Source: CAZWCX01 sp964632945 (GTDB lineage: Bacteria > Planctomycetota > MHYJ01 > WSZJ01 > CAZWCX01). Taken from it: a DNA stretch of 54,557 bases. Positions 10,882 through 20,435 of this stretch are shown here, in pieces. Every line of letters starts with the position of its first letter. The stretch's first letter is position 1. A program made the translations under genes and the position numbers. Where the stretch lies: positions 1 to 54,557 of the forward strand of contig CAZWCX010000038.1 of the NCBI GenBank assembly GCA_964632945.1, written 5' to 3'. A model generated the notes under the pieces. It saw nothing but the letters and a program-made list of their open reading frames with translations, made no database searches and had not been told where the DNA came from.

Positions 10882-13221
10882 ATGTCGGATCCAGCGGAAG
10901 TCGCGGCCGGACGCAGTTTCGGGAAGTACCAGCTCGTCCAGGAGATCGGCCGCGGGGGCATGGGCGTGGTCTATCGGGCCTGGGACAAGACCCTGAAACG
11001 TACGGTCGCCCTCAAGATGCTGATCGCGGGGGAGACCGCCTCGGACGACGAGGAGCAGCGCCTCTACACGGAGGCGACCTCGAACGCCCGGATTTCCCAC
11101 CCGAACATCCTGCCGGTCTTCGAAGTCGGGCGCCAGGACGGGCGCCTCTACTTCACGATGGAATTCCTCAAGGGGAAACCCTTCGACACCCTGATGCTGG
11201 AAAAAGGAGTCGACCTGCGCCGGGGGATCGAGATCCTGCGCGACGTCGCCCGCGCGCTCGACTACGCGCACACGAAGCAGATCCTGCACCGGGACGTGAA
11301 GCCGAGCAACATCATGCTGGCGGACGACGGCAAGGTCTACCTGATGGACTTCGGCCTCGCCCGCAACATCCGGGAAACCGGAAAACTTACCCAGACCGGG
11401 TTCGTGATGGGAACGCCGAACTACATGTCGCCGGAACAGTGCCGCGGCGAGCGGGAAACGCTGGACGGCCGTTCCGACGTCTTCGGCCTCGGGTCGGTGA
11501 TGTACGAGTTCCTGACCGGGCGCCCGCCGTTCGACAACGAGTCGATGCTGGACATCCTGATGGCCGTGCTGCAACAGGAGCCGGTTCCTCCGGGGCTCAT
11601 GGTGCCGGACCTGAATGAGGATCTCGAGACGATCTGCCTCAAGGCGCTGCGCAAGGATCGGGAGATGCGGTATCCACGGGCGAATGCGCTCGCGGATGAC
11701 CTGGACCGCTGGCTGCGCGGTGAGCCGATCGAAGCGAGACCGGAGACCACGCTCGAACGAATGAAGAACCGGTTCCGCCGGCGGCGCGGGCTCTACCTGA
11801 CGCTCGGGGGCGCCGCCATTGCGGTGGCGGTCAGCCTGAGCCTGGGGATTTCGGCGATGGGCCGGTCGAGCGAAGCCGAGAAGGAACGCGAGGCGCTGCG
11901 CCTCGCGCAGGAGCGACGCGCCCGCGCCGGAGACCATTTCAAGAAGGGCACCGCCTCGGCCGACATCGCCGAGAAGTGCCTGATGACCGGTCGCACCGGA
12001 GAGTTGGGACAGCATTGGAAGGACGCGGTGCAGGCGCTCGACGAGGCGCTGCGGGAAGATGCGGAGTTCGGGGAGGCCTGGTCGCTGCGGGGACGGGTGC
12101 GCAGCCAGATGGGTCAACGGGAGGCGGCGCTGGGGGACCTGGATGAGGCGATCCGGCGGGATCCGAAGAACGTGGCGGCGCGGTACGAGCGGGGCAAGGT
12201 GCTGCTGGCGGCGGCCATCGACATGACGGCGGGTACGTGGGGACGCGGCCAGGCCCCGCGCGGGGACGCCGTGCTCAAGCCGTTCCAGGAAATTGCGGGG
12301 CGCGCCCTGGCGGACATGGAGGCGGTGATCGAGGCGAAGTCGGATCCGCCGCCATGGATGATCCTGCATGCTCGCGGCGCCCGCGCGTTTCTCAACGGGG
12401 ACCCGGTTGGCGCATTGGCCGGGCTGAATGAGGCGGTGGCGAAGAATCCGTTTCTCGACGATGCGCTGGACCTGCGTGGATTCTGTCGCCTGTCGCAGGG
12501 GGAGATCCCCGCGGCCCTGACCGACTTCGAAGCGGCGGTGAAGGTGAATCCGCTCAACGTCACTGCCCACAATCACCGCGGCGTGGCCCTGGGCTCGGCC
12601 GGGCGGCTGGAGGAGGCGGTCGAGAGCTATCGGGAGGCGTTGCGGATTCATGCCGGTTTCGTCCGCGCGCGCATCAACCTCGGGGTGGCGTTCGTCGACC
12701 TGGGGAAACCGGAATTGGCCCTGGCCGAACTCGGGCGGGCGCTCGATGCGGATCCGGAAAACCTGCAGGGCCTGGAGACGCGGGGGCGGGCCCGGCTTGC
12801 GCTCGGACAATTGCGCGAGGCCGGCGAGGACTTCACGCGGGTGCTGGAAAAGAACCCCGAATCGATTGCCGCCTGGATCGGCCGCGCGGCCGTGCGCCGG
12901 CTGCAGTCGAATCAGGAAGAGGCCCTGGCGGATGCGAGCAAGGCGTTGGCCCTCGATTCGCGCTCGATCCCCGCCTGGCTCGAGAAATCCCTGGCGGCGG
13001 AGGCCAAGGGTCAGTGGGACGTTGCGCTGGAGGGCTATGGACAGGTCCTGGAGATCGATGCCGGGAACCTCGACGCGTTGGCGAATCGGGCGGCGTTGCA
13101 CTCGGCGGCGGGTCGCGGCAGCGACGCGCGGGCGGACCTGGAGGCGTTTCTGCGCAGCGCGGGTCCGGTGCACCCGCGTCGAGCCGAGGTGGAGGAGGCG
13201 CTGAACCGGCTGCGGCAATAG
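10882..13221 (+). CDS. Ser/Thr protein kinase with C-terminal TPR domain
   Basis: A 779-residue Hanks-type (PknB-like) kinase. The catalytic domain spans about 15-275: glycine loop GRGGMG (23-28), Lys45 in VALKM, HRDVKPSN with Asp138, and DFG at 156-158, all intact. A single transmembrane helix (about 304-327) places the C-terminal half outside the cytoplasm. That half (about 360-775) consists of TPR units, for example AHNHRGVALGSAGRLEEAVE and RARINLGVAFVDLGKPELA. Such kinases are numerous in Planctomycetota and sense extracytoplasmic partners through the repeats. GGGGAGGG precedes the ATG. No dedicated phosphatase or substrate lies next to it. Confidence 0.93.
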   Translation: MSDPAEVAAGRSFGKYQLVQEIGRGGMGVVYRAWDKTLKRTVALKMLIAGETASDDEEQRLYTEATSNARISHPNILPVFEVGRQDGRLYFTMEFLKGKPFDTLMLEKGVDLRRGIEILRDVARALDYAHTKQILHRDVKPSNIMLADDGKVYLMDFGLARNIRETGKLTQTGFVMGTPNYMSPEQCRGERETLDGRSDVFGLGSVMYEFLTGRPPFDNESMLDILMAVLQQEPVPPGLMVPDLNEDLETICLKALRKDREMRYPRANALADDLDRWLRGEPIEARPETTLERMKNRFRRRRGLYLTLGGAAIAVAVSLSLGISAMGRSSEAEKEREALRLAQERRARAGDHFKKGTASADIAEKCLMTGRTGELGQHWKDAVQALDEALREDAEFGEAWSLRGRVRSQMGQREAALGDLDEAIRRDPKNVAARYERGKVLLAAAIDMTAGTWGRGQAPRGDAVLKPFQEIAGRALADMEAVIEAKSDPPPWMILHARGARAFLNGDPVGALAGLNEAVAKNPFLDDALDLRGFCRLSQGEIPAALTDFEAAVKVNPLNVTAHNHRGVALGSAGRLEEAVESYREALRIHAGFVRARINLGVAFVDLGKPELALAELGRALDADPENLQGLETRGRARLALGQLREAGEDFTRVLEKNPESIAAWIGRAAVRRLQSNQEEALADASKALALDSRSIPAWLEKSLAAEAKGQWDVALEGYGQVLEIDAGNLDALANRAALHSAAGRGSDARADLEAFLRSAGPVHPRRAEVEEALNRLRQ

Positions 13222-13354
13222 GCCGCGAGGTCGTGCTGCGCTTCCGGCCGGCCGAGGCGAGCGCACGCCGACCGTCGGTGGGGATGCGCCGCCGTGCGGA
13301 GCGGATCTCCCGTCGCGGGTCGCCGCGATCGGGAGCGGCAGGGCGCGCGGATGC

Positions 13355-14497
13355 TCAGGCCCCCGGTCCGCGGGATTCCGGGGCATCCGGGGCGGCCTTC
13401 GGCGCTCCGGCGAGGGCTTCGACCGCGAAACCGACGGCGGGAATCAGGGAAACGCGCAAGGCGCTGCGCACCTCCTCGGATATGCCGTCGGCCGCGCTTT
13501 GGCGCGGGAGGGGACTCCCGCCGCGGCGCGCGCGCCGCTTGGGCGGCTTCAGGTCCGGCGCCATTCGCCGCGCCAGGCGCCCCGACGACACCGCGATCGC
13601 AACTTCCGAGGCGTCGCACCCCACCCAGGCCCGCCCCAGCGCCTGAGCCGACGCGCAGGTCGTTCCCCCTCCGCAAAAGAAGTCCGCCACCACGCCGCCC
13701 TCCGGCGTCAGCGAACCGATCAGTCGCCGCAGCAACGCCTCGGGCTTCTGCGTCGGATACCCCAGTCGTTCCCCGTCTTCCCAGTTCAACTGTTCAATGT
13801 CCGTCCACCAGTCCTCCGCCACCTTGTCCAGCGGATACCGGTAGACCTTCCCGCTGCGCGGGTCCCTTTTCGTCTGCCATGTCCTGCCGAGCGGATCGTG
13901 CTCCACCTTCATGTGCGTGTCGGCCTTCTTGGAGACCCGCGCGTGGGGAGAGCGGTGCTGGAACACGTGCCCGGGACCCTTGGTGTACCAGAGAATCGAG
14001 TCGTGCTTGCGCGCGAACGTCCGCGTGCTTTTCCCGCCGATCGAGTAGCACCAGATGATCTCGTTCTTGAATCCCGGTTCCTCCGGTCGCGTGGCGTAGC
14101 CGAACAACCGGTCGAGTGCGACTTTCACGTAATGGGACGCCCGCCAGTCGAGATGGACGCAGAGGCTGCCGTGGGGGCGAAGGAGGCGCCGGATTTCGAC
14201 CAGGCGCTCCTCCAGCCAGGCCAGGTATCCCGGCAGGCCGGCGTCCCAGACATCGGTGAACGAACGCACTTCTTCGCGGTCGTGGAAGACGAAGTCGTAG
14301 TTCCGACCGCTGAAAAAGGGCGGATCCACGTATACCAGGTCGATCGAATCCCCGGGGAGCGCCCGCATCACCGCGAGACAGTCGCCATGGACGAGGCGGT
14401 TCAGCCCCTGCGGGAAAAGAGGGGAGATCGGGTGGCGCGCGGGGGCGGCGGTCTCGAGACGGTCGAGCAGATGGAACGGTTCGGGCGGGGGGCTCAT
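13355..14497 (-). CDS. beta-class DNA methyltransferase (second of a pair)
   Basis: A 380-residue N4-cytosine or N6-adenine DNA methyltransferase. Motif IV DPPF (58-61) comes before motif I FFCGGGTT (273-280), the beta-class order, with the target-recognition region between them (about 140-250). The C-terminus adds some 70 residues rich in Arg and Ala. Its ATG overlaps the stop of the upstream methyltransferase (ATGA at 14497-14494), indicating translational coupling. The two proteins are clear paralogues (shared SHYVKV, DRLFGY, VGGKST/IGGKST, RKHD, WWTDI, YPTQKP/WPTQKP). No endonuclease gene is adjacent, so the pair may be solitary. Base specificity cannot be told from sequence by eye. Confidence 0.92.
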   Translation of the reverse strand: MSPPPEPFHLLDRLETAAPARHPISPLFPQGLNRLVHGDCLAVMRALPGDSIDLVYVDPPFFSGRNYDFVFHDREEVRSFTDVWDAGLPGYLAWLEERLVEIRRLLRPHGSLCVHLDWRASHYVKVALDRLFGYATRPEEPGFKNEIIWCYSIGGKSTRTFARKHDSILWYTKGPGHVFQHRSPHARVSKKADTHMKVEHDPLGRTWQTKRDPRSGKVYRYPLDKVAEDWWTDIEQLNWEDGERLGYPTQKPEALLRRLIGSLTPEGGVVADFFCGGGTTCASAQALGRAWVGCDASEVAIAVSSGRLARRMAPDLKPPKRRARRGGSPLPRQSAADGISEEVRSALRVSLIPAVGFAVEALAGAPKAAPDAPESRGPGA

Positions 14498-15474
14498 TTC
14501 TCCGCTCCCGGGGCCAACGCCTCGCGGGAAAAGGTCGCTGCAGCCGCGCCCGAACCGTCGCTTGCCGCGCGGACCTCCAGCCGTCGGCCGGCGATCGCCA
14601 CCGCCGCCGGAGACAGGTCGCAGCCGAGCCACCGGCGCCCCTCGATCTCCGCAGCCTCCAGCGTCGTTCCGCTGCCGCAGAAGAAGTCCGCCACCACTCC
14701 GCCCGGGGGACAGCTGCTCGCGACGATCCGTCGCAACAGGTTGAGCGGCTTCTGCGTTGGCCACCCGAGCCGCTCCCGGGACTGCGACTGGATCGAGTTG
14801 ATGTCGGTCCACCAGTCCTCGGGAACCTTCGGTTCGTCGAGGTAGTAGCGGTAGTACCGGCCGGAGCTGCGCGCGAGCTTGTCCTGGTACCGTCGGCCCT
14901 GCTCGTCCCGTCCGATGATGCCGCCGAAGCTCTTCGTGCCCGTCTCGCGCTTCACGCCGGCGGCCTTGCCGTCGAACCACCATCGGTCGGAGCGCGCGTA
15001 GAACAGCAACGTGTCGTGTTTTCGCGCCCAGCGGTTCGTCGACTTCCCCCCCACGTTGTAGCACCACGCGATCTCGTTCAGAAACCGGTCGTAGCCGAAC
15101 AGGCGGTCCATTTCGACCTTCACGTAGTGCGAAGCGTGCCAGTCGAGATGCACGTAAATCGTGCCGGTTTCGCGGAGAGTCCGGCGCATCTCCGTGAGCC
15201 GGGCGGACAGCCAGCCGACGTACTCGGGGAGTCCCCCGGCCCACGCATCCGCGTAGCGGTGGGTCGCTCGCCCGTCCCGGCGCGCGATCCGCGGTCGGCC
15301 GGTCAGGAAAGGCGGATCGACGTAAATCAGGTCGAGGCAGCGGTCGGGCAGCGATTGCAGAAGCGCGAGACAGTCGCCGAGAACGAGACGGGAGGTCCCG
15401 GAAGGAAGGGCGGACGCCGGCGGCGGATTGCCGGAGGGAGAACCGTTGGAAGGCGGGATCCGGGCGCGGCTCAT
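14494..15474 (-). CDS. beta-class DNA methyltransferase (first of a pair)
   Basis: A 326-residue DNA methyltransferase of the N6/N4 family. SAM-binding and catalytic motifs are intact: VDPPF at 52-56 (motif IV) and FFCGSGTT at 264-271 (motif I), again in beta-class order. The middle (about 130-235) is the variable target-recognition region and differs from that of the downstream paralogue, so the two probably recognise different sequences or strands. The start at 15474 has GGGAG 9 bases upstream; the open frame runs further upstream, but only into non-protein-like sequence. Divergent from the secreted protein gene at 15592. Confidence 0.92.
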   Translation of the reverse strand: MSRARIPPSNGSPSGNPPPASALPSGTSRLVLGDCLALLQSLPDRCLDLIYVDPPFLTGRPRIARRDGRATHRYADAWAGGLPEYVGWLSARLTEMRRTLRETGTIYVHLDWHASHYVKVEMDRLFGYDRFLNEIAWCYNVGGKSTNRWARKHDTLLFYARSDRWWFDGKAAGVKRETGTKSFGGIIGRDEQGRRYQDKLARSSGRYYRYYLDEPKVPEDWWTDINSIQSQSRERLGWPTQKPLNLLRRIVASSCPPGGVVADFFCGSGTTLEAAEIEGRRWLGCDLSPAAVAIAGRRLEVRAASDGSGAAAATFSREALAPGAEK

Positions 15475-15591
15475 TTGCGAATTCTCCCGGCTGGCAGGGC
15501 CGGTGTAAAGCCAAATTCCGCGTAAGATCGCCGCCGCTGGGGGGTCCCATCGGTCGTTGGATGACCCTTCGTCCGAATTGTGGAGACAACC

Positions 15592-16086
15592 ATGAAGCGT
15601 CTCTGGATGGCCGCCGGAGCGGGTTTGTGCGCGCTGGGATTCACGGTCCTCGCCGCCGCCGACGAAATGCAGGAGTATCGGTCGGAGAAGTACGGATTTG
15701 CCATGCGGGTCCCCGCGGATACCCGGCTCGTCGAGCGGGAGTACGGGGACGGCTGGGGGGGGCTGTACGCGGAAGTGGACGGCGTGGACCTCTTCGGCGC
15801 CGCCCGGCTCGGATCCGACGCCTCGCCGGAGGAGATCGAGCGATTCGGCGTCTCCCTCACGGGGATCTCCGCCGATCATTGGACCCGGATCGAGGAAGGC
15901 GAGGATCGGAACGGCTGGAAGTGGTATCGCATCGTCAAGGCGGAAGCGGAGGGAAGACTGATCTTCGGTGGCTACGGCACGGGGCCGAAGGGGAGCTACC
16001 TGCTCGTGCTCCGGACGACGGCCGGGGATTTCGCGGAGAACCGGGCCGACTACGACGAGTGGATCCGGAGCGTTCGTCTCTTCTGA
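15592..16086 (+). CDS. small secreted hypothetical protein
   Basis: A 164-residue exported protein. Residues 1-23 are a signal peptide ending AAADE. The mature part resembles the small alpha/beta proteins that begin with YRSEKYGFAMRVPAD and end with a helix and ...YDEWIRSVRLF, a pattern seen in many 'PsbP-like/DUF1795-like' periplasmic proteins; I make that comparison only from overall pattern. GGAGACAACC directly precedes the ATG at 15592, so it is preferred to the ATG at 15580. Neighbours give no functional clue. Confidence 0.75.
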   Translation: MKRLWMAAGAGLCALGFTVLAAADEMQEYRSEKYGFAMRVPADTRLVEREYGDGWGGLYAEVDGVDLFGAARLGSDASPEEIERFGVSLTGISADHWTRIEEGEDRNGWKWYRIVKAEAEGRLIFGGYGTGPKGSYLLVLRTTAGDFAENRADYDEWIRSVRLF

Positions 16087-16276
16087 GGCCGTGCCGGCCG
16101 GATCGGACGCAGGCGCCGGGGAGTCCGCTTTCTGCGTCCGGGCGGAAGGGGGCGGGCGGGCGACCATTCGTTGACCCGCTCGCGCCCAGGGGAGTACCAT
16201 CGACGGGTTCGACGCCGTCCGGGACTCGACGCCGGGCGCGCTTCGGGCGTTCTCTCGCCAATAGGACTCCCGCCGG

Positions 16277-18346
16277 ATGGTCGACCCAACGGCCCGATTC
16301 CAGGCCGCGCCCACGCGCCTGGGTCGGATGTTCCTGGTCAGTTCCGCCGTGGGCGTCCTGGCCGGTCTGGCCGCGCGGCTCATGGAGAGCGGTCTCCAGT
16401 TCTCGCTGCCGTATCTGGCGGGAGGGATCGCCTCTCCGGCACAGGCCGCCACCCTGCAATTCGACGCCCGACTGATCCTCTTTCCCGCGATCGGCGGGCT
16501 GATCTCGGGGTACGTGACGCACCGCTGGTGCCGACCGGATGCGCCGCACGGCACGGCGGCCCTGATCGACGCGTTCCATCACCGGGCCGGCGACCTCCCT
16601 TTGCGTGATGCGGCCATTCTCGCGGCCCTGGCGGTCGTGGTGATTGCCATGGGCGGGTCGGTGGGCAAGGAAACCCCGATCGCCGTCCTCGGCGCGGCCA
16701 TCGGCTCGGTCGTGGCCGGCCGGCTCGGCCTGCCCCCCCGCGAGCGTCGGTTGTTCCTGCTCGCCGGGTGCGGCGCCGGGGTGGGCGCCATCTTCCAGTG
16801 CCCACTCGGCGGGGCGCTGTTCGCGGTCACCGTCCTCTACCACGAGCCGGACATCGAGTCGGACGCACTGATGCCCTGCATCATTGCCAGCGTCATCGGC
16901 TACTCGACCTTCATGGCGTTCGGCGGGTTCGGACATCGCCTGCTCCGGGGCGTCGATCGCCTCACCTTCGCCAGCCCGATCGAGCTTCCCGCCTACGCGC
17001 TGCTGGCGCTGCTGTGCGCCGCGACCACGGCGTTGTTCCACCTTTGCCTGCGCCTGATGCGGGGGCTGCCCTGGCGCAAGTGGATGCCCGAGTGGGTCGG
17101 ACCCGGGGCAGCGGGGCTGGCGGTCGGGGTGGTGGCCTGCGCCTACCCGCAGGTCATGGATGCGGGATACGGATTCGTGCAGAACTCCCTCGACCGGGCC
17201 TTTCTCGGGTCGGATCCGGACTGGTTCGGGTGGTTCAAGCTGTTCGCGCTGATCTCGATCGCCAAGTGCGCCGCGACCTCGTTCATGATGGGCACCCACA
17301 CCGCGGGCGGCCTGTTCGGCCCCGTGGTCTTCATCGGGGGAACGGTCGGCGCCGCGACCGGGGCGCTGCTGCAGGTGCTCTTTCCCGGGGCGTTTCCGGA
17401 GAACCTGCGCGAGGCCCTCATCCCCGTCGGCATGGCCGGCATGCTGTCGTCCTCGCTGCGGGTTCCGCTGGCCGCGATGGTGATGGTGATGGAGATGACG
17501 GGGAGCTACGGCCTCATCGTTCCCCTGATGCTCACCAGCGTGCTGGCGTACGTGCTGGGCCGCCGGTGGGGCGTCTATGGCGAACAGGTCGGGGGGCTCG
17601 AACATTCGCCCGCGCACGCGGGGGATCCCGTCGTCAGCCTGTTGGAAGCCTGGACGGTCGCCGACCTGATGGACCGGAACTGGCCGCACGTCACGGCGCA
17701 GACCACGCCGTTGCCCGAACTGGTTTCGCGCCTCACCTCCGGGACTCGTCCGACCTTCGCAGTGGTGAACGAACGTCAGCTCGTCGGCGTGATCTCGACC
17801 GGGGACCTCACGCGCGCCGCCGCGACGGCGGGCGCAAATCCCTTCATCCTGGTCGACGACGTCATGACTCCCTCCCCGGTGACGCTGCACGCCGAGCAGG
17901 ACCTCTACTCGGCGCTGCCGGCCTTCCGGGAAGGTCACTACGAGGTCCTGCCCGTCACGGATGCGGGGGACGGCGCCTTCCTGGGCATGCTGCGCCGGAG
18001 CTCGATCCACGCGGCGGTCCGGAAGCGGCTCGAGGAGAGGCGTCAGCAGGTGCTGCGCGAGCATTCGGGGGTCCTCCTGCTCGACCAGGACGGCCAACTG
18101 GAGGCGCTGCTGTCGGACCTGCTGCCGCAGCGCAAGGGGACCGTGACGCGCATGCCCGCGCCTGCGGAGGCGATCGGCAAGTCGCTCCGGGACGCCGAAT
18201 TCCGGCGTCGCTGGGGAGAGGTGATCGCCATCCAGACGGAAAAGGGCGAATACCTTTCCCCGCCGGACCCCGTGCGTCAGCTGGAGGCGACCGACGTGCT
18301 GTTGCTGGTGCCGCGCCGCCCCGCAGCGGGGGGGGACCGCCCGTGA
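16277..18346 (+). CDS. ClC-type chloride channel/antiporter with CBS and RCK_C domains
   Basis: A 689-residue ClC protein. The membrane part (about 15-430) has the anion-path signatures: GSVGKETP with the gating-type Glu132 and AGGLFGP for the GxFxP motif; the first selectivity motif is replaced by PDAPHGTAALI, as in one bacterial subgroup. A pair of CBS domains follows (about 455-575: VADLMDRNWPHV, VDDVMTPSPVTL), then a C-terminal RCK_C/TrkA_C-like domain (about 600-685, GKSLRDAEFRRRWGEVIAIQ). Such tails bind nucleotides or ligands and gate the channel. The stop TGA overlaps the GTG start of the downstream deacetylase (GTGA), implying coupled translation. Confidence 0.92.
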   Translation: MVDPTARFQAAPTRLGRMFLVSSAVGVLAGLAARLMESGLQFSLPYLAGGIASPAQAATLQFDARLILFPAIGGLISGYVTHRWCRPDAPHGTAALIDAFHHRAGDLPLRDAAILAALAVVVIAMGGSVGKETPIAVLGAAIGSVVAGRLGLPPRERRLFLLAGCGAGVGAIFQCPLGGALFAVTVLYHEPDIESDALMPCIIASVIGYSTFMAFGGFGHRLLRGVDRLTFASPIELPAYALLALLCAATTALFHLCLRLMRGLPWRKWMPEWVGPGAAGLAVGVVACAYPQVMDAGYGFVQNSLDRAFLGSDPDWFGWFKLFALISIAKCAATSFMMGTHTAGGLFGPVVFIGGTVGAATGALLQVLFPGAFPENLREALIPVGMAGMLSSSLRVPLAAMVMVMEMTGSYGLIVPLMLTSVLAYVLGRRWGVYGEQVGGLEHSPAHAGDPVVSLLEAWTVADLMDRNWPHVTAQTTPLPELVSRLTSGTRPTFAVVNERQLVGVISTGDLTRAAATAGANPFILVDDVMTPSPVTLHAEQDLYSALPAFREGHYEVLPVTDAGDGAFLGMLRRSSIHAAVRKRLEERRQQVLREHSGVLLLDQDGQLEALLSDLLPQRKGTVTRMPAPAEAIGKSLRDAEFRRRWGEVIAIQTEKGEYLSPPDPVRQLEATDVLLLVPRRPAAGGDRP

Positions 18347-19281
18347 TCTTCGGCCTCGGAAAGAAACGGGTGGCGGCGCGTCCCCGGCTCGTCTGGGCGC
18401 CGGGATACACCCTCGAGTTCGGCGCCCACATCTTCCCGATCGCGAAGTACCGGATGACCGCGGAACGCCTGCGGGCGGAGGGGATCGCCCGGACGGAGGA
18501 CTTCGAGGAGCCCCGTGCCGCAACCGTGGAGGAGTTGCTGACCGTCCACTCCGAAGGATACCTCCAGTGCCTCGAAGACCTGACGGAGACGCCGGAGCAG
18601 GCGATCCGGCGCTTCGAGGTGCCGTGCAGCCGCAACGTCCTCGACGCCTTCCGGTTGGCGGTGGGAGGGACGATTCTGGCGTCCCGAAGGGCGCTCGAAT
18701 TCGGCGGCGCGGCGAACCTCGGCGGCGGCTTCCATCACGCCTTCGCCGACCGCGGGGAGGGATTCTGCCTGCTGAACGACATTGCCGTGGCCATTCGCGT
18801 GCTGCAGGGGGAGCGGCGCATCAGGCGCGCGGCGGTGATCGACGTCGATGTCCACCAGGGGAACGGGACCGCGCGGATCTTCGAGGGGGACGACACCGTC
18901 TTCACCTTCTCCATCCACCAGGAGAACAACTATCCGGTGAAGGAGCGCAGCCGGTTGGACATCGGCCTCCGGGATCGGACCGGGGACGAGGAATACCTGG
19001 AGCGCCTGGGCGCAGCCCTGCCGCAGATCCTCGACGGGCACGCGCCGGAACTGGTTCTGTACCAGGGCGGCGCGGACCCGTTCGAGCGGGACCAACTGGG
19101 CGGCCTCAAACTGTCGAAGCCGGCGCTGCGGCAGCGCGATGAGTTGGTGTTCATGGCCTGTCGGGAGCGGCGAATCCCCATTGCCGTCACCCTCGGGGGA
19201 GGGTACGCGGAGGACATCGAAGACGTGGTCGACATTCACGTCGCGACGATCCAGGAACTCGGCCACGCCCTTTCGAGGTAG
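18343..19281 (+). CDS. histone deacetylase-fold hydrolase
   Basis: A 312-residue member of the arginase/deacetylase fold (histone deacetylase, acetoin utilisation AcuC, acetylpolyamine amidohydrolase). The zinc site is complete: Asp169 and His171 in DVDVHQGNG and Asp245 in GGADPFERD, with active-site His131-His132 in GGGFHHAF and the transition-state Tyr288 in GGGY. The size and the GFCLLNDIAVA segment resemble the small class IV (HDAC11-like) group, some of which remove fatty acyl groups. The start is GTG within the stop of the ClC gene; no ATG fits before the conserved N-terminus. Substrate (protein, polyamine or small acyl compound) unknown. Confidence 0.9.
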   Translation: MIFGLGKKRVAARPRLVWAPGYTLEFGAHIFPIAKYRMTAERLRAEGIARTEDFEEPRAATVEELLTVHSEGYLQCLEDLTETPEQAIRRFEVPCSRNVLDAFRLAVGGTILASRRALEFGGAANLGGGFHHAFADRGEGFCLLNDIAVAIRVLQGERRIRRAAVIDVDVHQGNGTARIFEGDDTVFTFSIHQENNYPVKERSRLDIGLRDRTGDEEYLERLGAALPQILDGHAPELVLYQGGADPFERDQLGGLKLSKPALRQRDELVFMACRERRIPIAVTLGGGYAEDIEDVVDIHVATIQELGHALSR

Positions 19282-19288
19282 CGGATCC

Positions 19289-20314
19289 ATGACCGACTTT
19301 CCGGGCGCGGGCGGATTCCGACCGGGCCCTCCTCCGCCCCCCGAGGCCGAAGCGGGCCCGCTGCCCCCGGCGACGCCGCACGCGCGGAGCGCGGAGTCGC
19401 TCGCCCGGCTGCGCCGTTCGGCCCGGGCGTGCTGGATCCGCGCCGCCCTGCTCGCGATCGCCGCGGCGGCGGCGTGGCTGGCCTGGGACGCCCCCTGGCC
19501 GCTCGTGGGCCTGGCCCTGCTCGCCTCCGCGGCGCTGGCCGCCGCCGGATTTGCGCCGCGGATCGAGTCCACGCTCCGGTGCCTGGTCCATGAAAACGGA
19601 CTCGCCATGGAATTGGGCGGACAGATCCAGCGCCGCCTCTTCTGGCGGGATGTCGTCAACGTCATCGAAGACTCCGACAGCGGCCGACTGGAAGTCTACA
19701 GCCACGACGACCGGCTCTCGGTTCCCGTCCGGGACCTTCAGGCGGGGGAGGAACTCCGCGCGCGGGTGCTGACCGAGTGGGACAATCTGTGGGGATACAA
19801 GACCTCGACGTTCCGGGACCTCGCCTACTACTACCCGCCGTCGGTCCTGGCCCAGTACGCGGAAGACGTCCGCATCGCGCGGGCGTTGGTCGGCGCGGGC
19901 GCCGGGGTCGGGGTCGCGGCCGCGGTGACCGCGGGGCTGCAGGCCGCCGGAGTCCTGTCGTGGGGCGTCTGGTCGTGGGGGCTTTCCGGCCTGTTTGCCG
20001 CCGCCTCGGGCCTCGCCCTCGCCGGGGGCGTGGGGGACCTCGCGCGGTCCCGGCAGCGCCTGGAGCGGGCGCAACAGGTCGGCGGAATCCAGTTGGGGGA
20101 GACCTCCCTCAAGATCATCTCCCCGTCGGGGTCCCTTCGCGAAATCCCTTATTCCGACCTTGAGGAGCTCGTGGCTGCCGCCGGAAGCCCGATCGACGTG
20201 CGGGTTCGCGGGGAGGGACCGTTCCGGATCGAGCGGGAGGTCGCCTACTTCGAAAAATTCCGGCTCTGGCTGATCGACTTGGTCCGGGAAGCCGGGGTCC
20301 CCGTCCGGGAATAG
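19289..20314 (+). CDS. membrane hypothetical protein with PH-like segments
   Basis: A 341-residue protein of unknown function. It has a Pro-rich cytoplasmic N-terminus (1-35), two closely spaced transmembrane segments (about 50-92), a beta-rich region (about 100-150, GLAMELGGQIQRRLFWRDVV) that looks like a PH/bPH-type domain, a second pair of hydrophobic helices (about 195-245) and a second beta-rich stretch at the C-terminus (LGETSLKIISPSGSLREIPY) repeating the first pattern. This suggests an internal duplication of TM pair plus PH-like domain. It starts 8 bases after the deacetylase stop and is probably in the same operon. Confidence 0.7.
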   Translation: MTDFPGAGGFRPGPPPPPEAEAGPLPPATPHARSAESLARLRRSARACWIRAALLAIAAAAAWLAWDAPWPLVGLALLASAALAAAGFAPRIESTLRCLVHENGLAMELGGQIQRRLFWRDVVNVIEDSDSGRLEVYSHDDRLSVPVRDLQAGEELRARVLTEWDNLWGYKTSTFRDLAYYYPPSVLAQYAEDVRIARALVGAGAGVGVAAAVTAGLQAAGVLSWGVWSWGLSGLFAAASGLALAGGVGDLARSRQRLERAQQVGGIQLGETSLKIISPSGSLREIPYSDLEELVAAAGSPIDVRVRGEGPFRIEREVAYFEKFRLWLIDLVREAGVPVRE

Positions 20315-20435
20315 TGGGCCGGTCGGTCGAAAGTCTCGGGTCGCGGCGAGCGCGCACGGTCCGCACCATCCAGATCCGCCGGGAGGGGAGCGGCAGGCGT
20401 CCCACCCGGCCGGAGCCGCAGGAGAACACTCGACG

